Source: a virus
Length of the DNA stretch: 25,753 bases
Virus record (IMG/VR): IMGVR_UViG_3300044994_000543
Coordinates: 1 to 25,753 of that record
Reading direction: 5' to 3' (one strand)
Each line of letters opens with the position of its first letter. The stretch's first letter is position 1. Positions 21,558 to 25,753 of the stretch are shown one piece after another. The notes below the pieces were generated by a model. The model was given only the letters and a program-made list of their open reading frames with translations. It did not search any database and was not told the DNA's origin. Made by a program: the position numbers and the translations under genes.

Positions 21558-22421
21558 CTATGTCGTCGCCATTGCAGCAAGCGTATTTTTTTGCTCAATC
21601 AGGCTTTTGAGTTGTCTCAAATCGCCCTGCCCAAGCTGTATGCAAATCTCCTCTATTGTTTTTACATCAGCTATGCCATTTACCTTGCAAACCTCAGCGA
21701 TGTCTTTTTTGGTAAGGGCAGAGAGATGCACATACTCACGCCCACATCTACTAAGCAGTTCTACGTAGCCAATTTTGTTTTTCTGCACACACTTTCTAAG
21801 CTCTTGCTCGAGTGCAGTCGTGCCACAAAGTACAAAACCACAATAGTCGAGCGTAGCATCGTAAAACGTTTTGAATAAATCAAAAACACCTTTCTTTTCA
21901 AGAACTTTATCGTACTCATCCCAGATAATTAGCGGCTTTTCAACACTTTTGAGTTTGTCAATAATCATGTCTATCATTTCAGCTACAGAGCCTTGTAGAT
22001 TAAGCCCCAAGACACGTCCAAATTTTTGCAAAAACACCTTCTTGGTATAGTGTCTCTCGCATTGCATGTAGTACACGCCCGCCGTAGCTGCTGCAAAAGC
22101 AGTAAGAGCGTAAGTTTTGCCAAAGCCCGCATCAAAAGCGATGATTTTTGCGGTGCTTTGAGCTTTTGCAAAACTGCAAACTCCTTGCACACGCTTGTAG
22201 TTTGTAATCTCTGCCGTTTGCCAGCCCGACACCTGTACTCTCAAATTCGCCGAGACCTTTCGCCAAAGCTCGTCTGAGATGCGTTCCCAGTTGCCCGCCA
22301 AGATTTGGCTAATATTCGCAGAACTTACGCCCGCCTCGGTAGCGATTGCGTTTTGGCTCTTACCGATGTTTTTTAGAGCCAGTATCGCCCCTTGTATTTG
22401 TTGTTTTTGTACAGTATTCAT
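21558..22421 (-). CDS. MuB-like AAA+ transposition protein
   Basis: A 287-residue protein. Residues about 1-65 hold a helix-turn-helix (SQNAIATEAGVSSANISQIL, residues 22-41), as in MuB. The AAA+ core has Walker A FDAGFGKT at 96-103, Walker B LIIWDE at 164-169, a sensor region (FVLCGTTALEQELR) and a possible arginine finger Arg225 (LLSRCGREYV). The P-loop lacks the first Gly of the usual GxxxxGKT, a common change in this family. It binds target DNA as a helical filament, protects the phage from self-insertion and activates the transposase. It follows the transposase gene by 23 bases. Confidence 0.9.
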   Translation of the reverse strand: MNTVQKQQIQGAILALKNIGKSQNAIATEAGVSSANISQILAGNWERISDELWRKVSANLRVQVSGWQTAEITNYKRVQGVCSFAKAQSTAKIIAFDAGFGKTYALTAFAAATAGVYYMQCERHYTKKVFLQKFGRVLGLNLQGSVAEMIDMIIDKLKSVEKPLIIWDEYDKVLEKKGVFDLFKTFYDATLDYCGFVLCGTTALEQELRKCVQKNKIGYVELLSRCGREYVHLSALTKKDIAEVCKVNGIADVKTIEEICIQLGQGDLRQLKSLIEQKNTLAAMATT

Positions 22422-22444
22422 ATCTTTTATTGTTTAGGGTTTAT

Positions 22445-24397
22445 TCAAGCAGTCTTTTTTTTGGTTGCATTGTAAAATTTATCGTAGAAATTAGCATTAC
22501 TATCCTCTTCGTTGTTTTCTGTATTTGCATCAGCCAACACAGAAGCCGATTGCTTCCAGTCTTGCTTCATATCAATAGCCTCCGCTTTGTCTTTTATATC
22601 AGACACAGCCTTATCTAATTTGTATTGATTTTTGTAGAACTTCGCCGCCTTGTCTATGTCTTCTTGTGTTTTTTCTAATTTCGAGACCTGTACCCGCTCG
22701 GCTTCTTCAGCTTTAGCGATAAATTCGCCATCCTGATAGACGTACGCAGTGTTATCCCAAATCTTTACTTCCAAATCAGCATTTTTGAGTCTAGGAAGCA
22801 CGCTATCTATCTCAGAAAAGACCCATCGCTTTTTGCCTGCCTCAAAAAGCCCATTTCTGTAAGTCGTTTTGACAGTTTCAGAAAGATGATAAGCGAGCCT
22901 TTCGGGATTTTTCGAGAGCAAGTTAGGGTGCAAGGGTACTGTTACAGGGTGAGCATCATTATAAGCTGCCACCAGAGCCTCCAAAAAGGCAGGCAAATCT
23001 TTAATGCTTAGCTTTTTGGTCTTACTTTGATCCTCTTTTTCGAGCCTGTACGCCTCACGCCGTGCATAATGCCTACCCTTAAAATACTCTGCAAAACGCT
23101 GGTCTTTTTGCAATACACCGTATTTAAGCGTTCTAATATCCGTTTCTGCGAGCTTACCTATTGGATTTTTGGGTAAAATGCTCACCGCAGCAAACAATTC
23201 TCCTTCCCGAAGCACTCCCGATGCAAGTTGCTTTAATAGATGCGATTCCGATTGCAGTTCATAGGGCATTTTGTCAGAAAATACTGTATTTTTTAGTGTG
23301 TTTTTAAGCCCCGCAAGAAACAACTCTGTGTTTTTAAGATGGCTATACGAATACCCTACGCAATGCCTTGTAGCGGCATCAAAGAACAAATACAGCTTAA
23401 TTTTATTGTAGGTTTTCATCACACCACGCTCGTTTTTAGCCTCGAAGGGCAGCAAATCAACCGGCAAATCCCAGTCATCGCATGTAAGCATACTGCCAAA
23501 GTAGATAGGGCGTTCTCGTTCCAAATACCTGCCGTGCTTTGCTCTATAAGTTAGGTCCGAGCCGTGTATTTGAGCATAGCTTGCCCTAAAAATAGGCTTA
23601 GAGAGTAGCGACTGTACGCTTGCATAACTTAGTTTTTTATAAAAAACAGGATCGAACACCTCGCCAGTTTCGGTACTCACAATAGTCGTTTTGCCTTCTA
23701 CAAAGTCATTATAATACTCCCAAACCTGCATTGCAGTAGGCTTATGTAAGCTCGCCATTATCGAAAGCAATATTTTTTCAGTGCATTCGGTTAGCTTTAG
23801 AGCGTTTTGCTTGCCGTTGCGAGCATCTATGCAACTATCCAAACCTCGCTTATTCCATTTCACAAGCAGTATTTTAAGATACTGCAAATTAGGTCTTCGC
23901 CACTCAAAGCAGTTTTCAGCGTGAATGACCGGTAAAGCTGCCTCCAAAAATGCCGTTTTAGACTTACAGCCAAAGTATTTTTTAATCTCTTGGGACCTAA
24001 TCTCTGCCAAAAACCGAAGCCAAGCAGCACGGCGGGCGTAAATCGTTGCCTTATACAACTTTTCAGCGATAAAGCCCTTATTTTGAAAATACAGAATATC
24101 GCTTGTGTTAGTTTTTACCGCCTCCTTGATAGCGGTCGCCAAATCTTTTTGCTCTATTTGTGCCTTAACAGCTTGCTCTTCTTGCTCAAAACGCTTGACA
24201 GCATCAGCAAATAGAGATTTGTGCTTCATAGACAAACTTGAGTACAAAAACAGCATTTCACGCCCTTTGCCTAAAATTGTAATGTCTGCAAACGACTTAA
24301 CCCTCTGGGAAATACAAGATTTTAACGAATTGAAAGTTACGCCTGCCTGTTCCCAGTCGCTTACACTTATATATATGTCGTTTTCGATACGTTGCAT
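22445..24397 (-). CDS. MuA-like DDE transposase
   Basis: A 650-residue protein. The N-terminal 250 residues, including a helical region with basic WLRFLAEIRSQEIKK, should hold the end-binding domains. The catalytic core has MLTCDDWDLPVDLLPFEAKN (Asp307/Asp308), LYLFFDAATRHCVGYSYSHL (Asp340, conserved support), KMPYELQSESHLLKQLASG (where the second acidic residue is expected, Glu384) and KNPIGKLAETDIRTLKYG (Glu418). The C-terminal region has a Mu-transposase beta-barrel-like part (KIWDNTAYVYQDGEFI) and a disordered acidic tail that may contact MuB. It carries out strand transfer in integration and replication. It follows the Ner-like gene by two bases. Confidence 0.93.
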   Translation of the reverse strand: MQRIENDIYISVSDWEQAGVTFNSLKSCISQRVKSFADITILGKGREMLFLYSSLSMKHKSLFADAVKRFEQEEQAVKAQIEQKDLATAIKEAVKTNTSDILYFQNKGFIAEKLYKATIYARRAAWLRFLAEIRSQEIKKYFGCKSKTAFLEAALPVIHAENCFEWRRPNLQYLKILLVKWNKRGLDSCIDARNGKQNALKLTECTEKILLSIMASLHKPTAMQVWEYYNDFVEGKTTIVSTETGEVFDPVFYKKLSYASVQSLLSKPIFRASYAQIHGSDLTYRAKHGRYLERERPIYFGSMLTCDDWDLPVDLLPFEAKNERGVMKTYNKIKLYLFFDAATRHCVGYSYSHLKNTELFLAGLKNTLKNTVFSDKMPYELQSESHLLKQLASGVLREGELFAAVSILPKNPIGKLAETDIRTLKYGVLQKDQRFAEYFKGRHYARREAYRLEKEDQSKTKKLSIKDLPAFLEALVAAYNDAHPVTVPLHPNLLSKNPERLAYHLSETVKTTYRNGLFEAGKKRWVFSEIDSVLPRLKNADLEVKIWDNTAYVYQDGEFIAKAEEAERVQVSKLEKTQEDIDKAAKFYKNQYKLDKAVSDIKDKAEAIDMKQDWKQSASVLADANTENNEEDSNANFYDKFYNATKKKTA

Positions 24398-24399
24398 AA

Positions 24400-24618
24400 C
24401 TAAGCGACTTTTTGAGTGCGAAAGTTTTTGTTGAGTCGGGCTTTGCGAATAGCAAGACGGGTAACTTCCCTGCCTGCGGCATTTGTATAACTACGCTTGC
24501 CGTCAAGAATTTTACGAACGTACACTTTTGAGTACCCCAAAACACCAGCGATTTCTCTAATATCGCCTTCTATTAAGTAGCTTTTAATAAGCTCTGATTT
24601 TTTCTTGCTAAGTACCAT
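24400..24618 (-). CDS. Small HTH protein, Ner/Cro-like early regulator
   Basis: A 72-residue protein that starts at the ATG of 24618 (MVLSKKKSELIKSYLIEGD). An upstream in-frame ATG at 24702 would make it 100 residues, but that start lies upstream of the predicted early promoter and would run over the operator, so the short form is preferred. Residues 20-40 (IREIAGVLGYSKVYVRKIL) are a helix-turn-helix and are followed by DGKRSYTNAAGREVTRLAI with basic residues. As the first gene of the early operon it takes the place of Mu ner, which turns down early and repressor transcription. Confidence 0.72.
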   Translation of the reverse strand: MVLSKKKSELIKSYLIEGDIREIAGVLGYSKVYVRKILDGKRSYTNAAGREVTRLAIRKARLNKNFRTQKVA

Positions 24619-24649
24619 AATATTTGTATGTTTGTATATTATTATGATA

Positions 24650-24681
24650 CAAAGATTACCGAATTTTTCGGTAATTCCAAA
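24650..24681 (-). promoter_or_regulatory. Early promoter Pe
   Basis: On the minus strand TTTG at 24681-24678 is followed after exactly 19 bases by TAATCTTTG (24658-24650), one base longer than the TAnnTTTG consensus of Bacteroidota promoters. Transcription would start near 24643, giving a leader of about 25 bases to the ATG at 24618. Confidence 0.6.
24655..24675. promoter_or_regulatory. Operator palindrome in the early promoter
   Basis: Arms ATTACCGAA and TTCGGTAAT around three T's form a perfect palindrome of 21 bases. It fills most of the spacer and touches the -7 element of the early promoter, so a bound repressor or Ner-like protein would block transcription of the transposase operon. 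A half-site TTCGGCAAT lies at 24685-24693, allowing a second dimer nearer to the repressor start. Confidence 0.75.
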
Positions 24682-24710
24682 AATTTCGGCAATTATTTTC
24701 AATTATTTTT

Positions 24711-25544
24711 ATGAAAAATTTTATATCTTTGAATTTCAAGTACTTAAGGGAAACAAAAGGCTATAGTCAAGAAGAGTTTGGCAGGCTTATTGGGAAGAAA
24801 AGAAGTGTTGTAGGTAGTTACGAAAGCGGGGTTGCAGAACCAAGCGTACAGGTACTAGATATTGTTGCCGAATTTTTCGGTATAACTATAAATGATATAA
24901 TATACAAAGACCTCTCTAAGAATAGTACAATTCCCGAAAATAATACACTTAACAAATCACTTAACAAATCACTTAATAAATCACTTAACTCGTTGCAAGT
25001 ATCAACCAATATAACAAATACAGATATTAACTTTTCAGGAGAAAAAATCGAGCAAGTTCTTAGAAATAAGGGTCTTAGGGGCAAAAAAGTATTTATTAGC
25101 CCCGAGCCGGCTATGGCAAGCTATCCTGGTAACTATATTACAGAAGAAAACAGCGAGTTAGAGTATTTTTATATGCCATTTTTGCAAGCAAAAGGGTTGT
25201 ATGCCTGCTTTAAGGTACAAGGCAGCAGCATGGAGGAGTATATCGCAAGTGGTTCATGGGTTATTTGCAGGCTTATAGAAGAGAGAATAGAGGTTCGGTC
25301 GGGCAAAATACACCTTATAGCCACACAAAACGAAGGCTTGCTCTTAAAACGCCTACACATAGAGCCAAAAATCAAAAATAAGGGCATTGTGTGCTACTCA
25401 GACAATGCAAAATACCTCCCATTTATCCTCAAAAACGAGGATATAATAAAAATATGGGTTGTGGAGGCTTTTATACAAAGGGAGTTTTTATTTGCCAGCG
25501 AGCGTGCAGAAAACAACTTATTCAATTTTTTAGATAGCCTTTAA
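24711..25544 (+). CDS. Lysogeny repressor, XRE HTH with S24 peptidase-like domain
   Basis: A 277-residue protein transcribed away from the early operon. Residues about 6-65 are an XRE helix-turn-helix (YSQEEFGRLIGKKRSVVGSY), residues 66-112 a polar linker containing NKSLNKSLNKSLNS, and residues 125-255 an S24/LexA-like domain. The Ser-Lys pair is present: VQGSSMEEYIASGSW with Ser173 and GLLLKRL with Lys213. The usual Ala-Gly cleavage site before the domain is not clear; the matching stretch reads EPAMASYPGNYI. It should bind the operator between it and the early genes and keep the prophage silent. Induction by DNA damage through self-cleavage is plausible but not certain. Confidence 0.87.
   Translation: MKNFISLNFKYLRETKGYSQEEFGRLIGKKRSVVGSYESGVAEPSVQVLDIVAEFFGITINDIIYKDLSKNSTIPENNTLNKSLNKSLNKSLNSLQVSTNITNTDINFSGEKIEQVLRNKGLRGKKVFISPEPAMASYPGNYITEENSELEYFYMPFLQAKGLYACFKVQGSSMEEYIASGSWVICRLIEERIEVRSGKIHLIATQNEGLLLKRLHIEPKIKNKGIVCYSDNAKYLPFILKNEDIIKIWVVEAFIQREFLFASERAENNLFNFLDSL
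24946..24990. repeat. 12-bp tandem repeat in the repressor linker
   Basis: Three units of CACTTAACAAAT (the third with one change) and a partial fourth. The unit is 12 bases, four codons, encoding the linker tetrapeptide NKSL. Unit gain or loss changes linker length without breaking the frame. Confidence 0.9.
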
Positions 25545-25566
25545 ATACGTATTAAACGTTTAAACG
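25544..25566. repeat. Overlapping palindromes at the repressor 3' end
   Basis: Three palindromes overlap: AATACGTATT (25544-25553), TTAAACGTTTAA (25552-25563) and CGTTTAAACG (25557-25566). They directly follow the repressor stop. They may be transposase or host factor binding sites near the phage end, or a weak terminator. No U-rich tail follows. Confidence 0.5.
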
Positions 25567-25590
25567 CACTTTATTGCCAATAATTCAAGT

Positions 25591-25615
25591 ATATAGTTTA
25601 CTTTTGCAACTATAT
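25591..25615 (+). promoter_or_regulatory. Inverted repeat with embedded -7-like element
   Basis: Arms ATATAGTT (25591-25598) and AACTATAT (25608-25615) flank TACTTTTGC, which contains TACTTTTG (25599-25606), a perfect TAnnTTTG match. A weak TTG lies about 22 bases upstream. It may be the promoter of the gene at 25717, with the inverted repeat as operator. If it belongs to the host, the phage end lies to its left. Confidence 0.4.
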
Positions 25616-25638
25616 TAACCTGCAAATCAAAAAAGTTA

Positions 25639-25705
25639 ATATCTGTATTTGTTACAAAGTGCCAAATCACGCAAATTTCACGCTTTTTTATTTATATCTG
25701 TATTT
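25639..25705. repeat. 12-bp direct repeat, 55 bases apart
   Basis: ATATCTGTATTT occurs at 25639-25650 and 25694-25705. Repeats of this sort in the last 200 bases of a Mu-like phage could be transposase binding sites, but this stretch may already be host DNA. Confidence 0.4.
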
Positions 25706-25716
25706 ATGCCCCATAT

Positions 25717-25753
25717 ATGGAAACAGCAGACTTAAAAGAGAAAGTTATTGAAA
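25717..25753 (+). CDS. Start of a small gene, probably host (cut by window edge)
   Basis: An ATG at 25717 opens a frame that begins METADLKEKVIE and runs off the window. This start resembles short Bacteroidota antitoxin-like proteins that precede RelE-type toxins, which begin with a similar D-L-[KR]-x-K-V-I-E helix. Only 12 residues are visible, so both the identity and the host or phage origin are open. Confidence 0.4.
   Translation, partial: METADLKEKVIE

Larger units (their letters stand above)
1..25566 (-). mobile_element. Mu-like transposable myophage prophage, partial
   Basis: The stretch holds a MuA-type transposase, MuB-type ATPase, divergent S24 repressor, terminase, DUF935 portal, gpF, protease/scaffold, capsid, lysis genes and a full contractile tail set, so it is a transposable phage of the Mu type. 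It is probably intact because no gene is visibly broken. The left edge of the window cuts the tail fibre gene, so the far end of the phage is outside. The right end should lie just past the repressor, as attL lies beyond gene c in Mu. I place it provisionally at the palindrome cluster ending near 25566, but it could be anywhere up to about 25716. Confidence 0.93.

Noticed and set aside
24619-24702. Longer N-terminus of the Ner-like protein starting at 24702
   Set aside because: The extra 28 residues (with the stretch NLCIIIIYKHTNI) would be encoded across the operator and promoter, upstream of the predicted transcription start.
24946-24990. Possible CRISPR-like or iteron array
   Set aside because: The units are contiguous 12-mers without spacers and lie in frame inside the repressor gene; a coding tandem repeat explains them.
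1-25753. tRNA or rRNA genes, CRISPR arrays, insertion sequences
   Set aside because: I saw no cloverleaf, rRNA-like sequence, repeat-spacer array or separate IS transposase; the only transposase is the phage MuA-like protein.

Overview
The window is one end of a transposable (Mu-like) contractile-tailed prophage in a Bacteroidota chromosome. The Mu-like assignment rests on a MuA-type DDE transposase, a MuB-type AAA+ target protein with an N-terminal helix-turn-helix, a divergent S24 repressor, and recognisable homologues of Mu gp28 (terminase), gp29 (DUF935 portal), gpF, gpG, gp36 (DUF1320), tail sheath (DUF2586), hub, spike, gp46-like, gp47 (J-like) and gp48-like baseplate proteins. The Bacteroidota host is inferred from low GC, weak Shine-Dalgarno sites, promoters of the TTTG-N19-TAnnTTTG type, and protein families typical of phages of that phylum (DUF6046, the YNSGG fibre N-terminus, the capsid and lysin families). 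I cannot name the genus.

Layout from right to left. (1) 25545-25753: prophage/host border zone with clustered palindromes and the first 12 codons of a probable host gene. (2) 24711-25544 (+): lysogeny repressor. (3) 24655-24681: early promoter with an operator palindrome in its spacer. (4) 24618 down to 18880 (-): early/middle operon: Ner-like HTH protein, transposase, MuB-like ATPase, Gam-like protein, one unknown, an intrinsic terminator, then a second block of small genes (unknowns, a replication-initiator-like C-terminal module, a small HTH protein that may be a middle/late activator) ending in the gpG-like virion morphogenesis gene. (5) 13761-18792 (+): packaging and portal module in the opposite orientation: small terminase, large terminase, small unknown, gp36-like, portal, gpF with a C-terminal CdiA-like nuclease domain. 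(6) 13619 down to position 1 (-): protease/scaffold, capsid, two tandem paralogous small genes, lysis cassette, tail terminator, sheath, tube, tail assembly chaperone with a clear -1 frameshift site, tape measure, hub, baseplate and the start of a tail fibre gene cut by the window edge.

The genes form a nearly complete set for lysogeny control, replicative transposition, head building, DNA packaging, lysis and tail assembly. The second phage end, most of the fibre gene and any cargo genes lie beyond the left edge. The least ordinary features are the reversed packaging module between early and structural genes, the toxin-like C-terminus of gpF with no evident immunity gene, a Glu where the second catalytic Asp of the transposase is expected, the split of the early operon by a strong terminator, and a repressor linker built from a 12-bp tandem repeat. 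No gene-free stretch exceeds 300 bases; the longest are 25545-25716 and 13620-13760.
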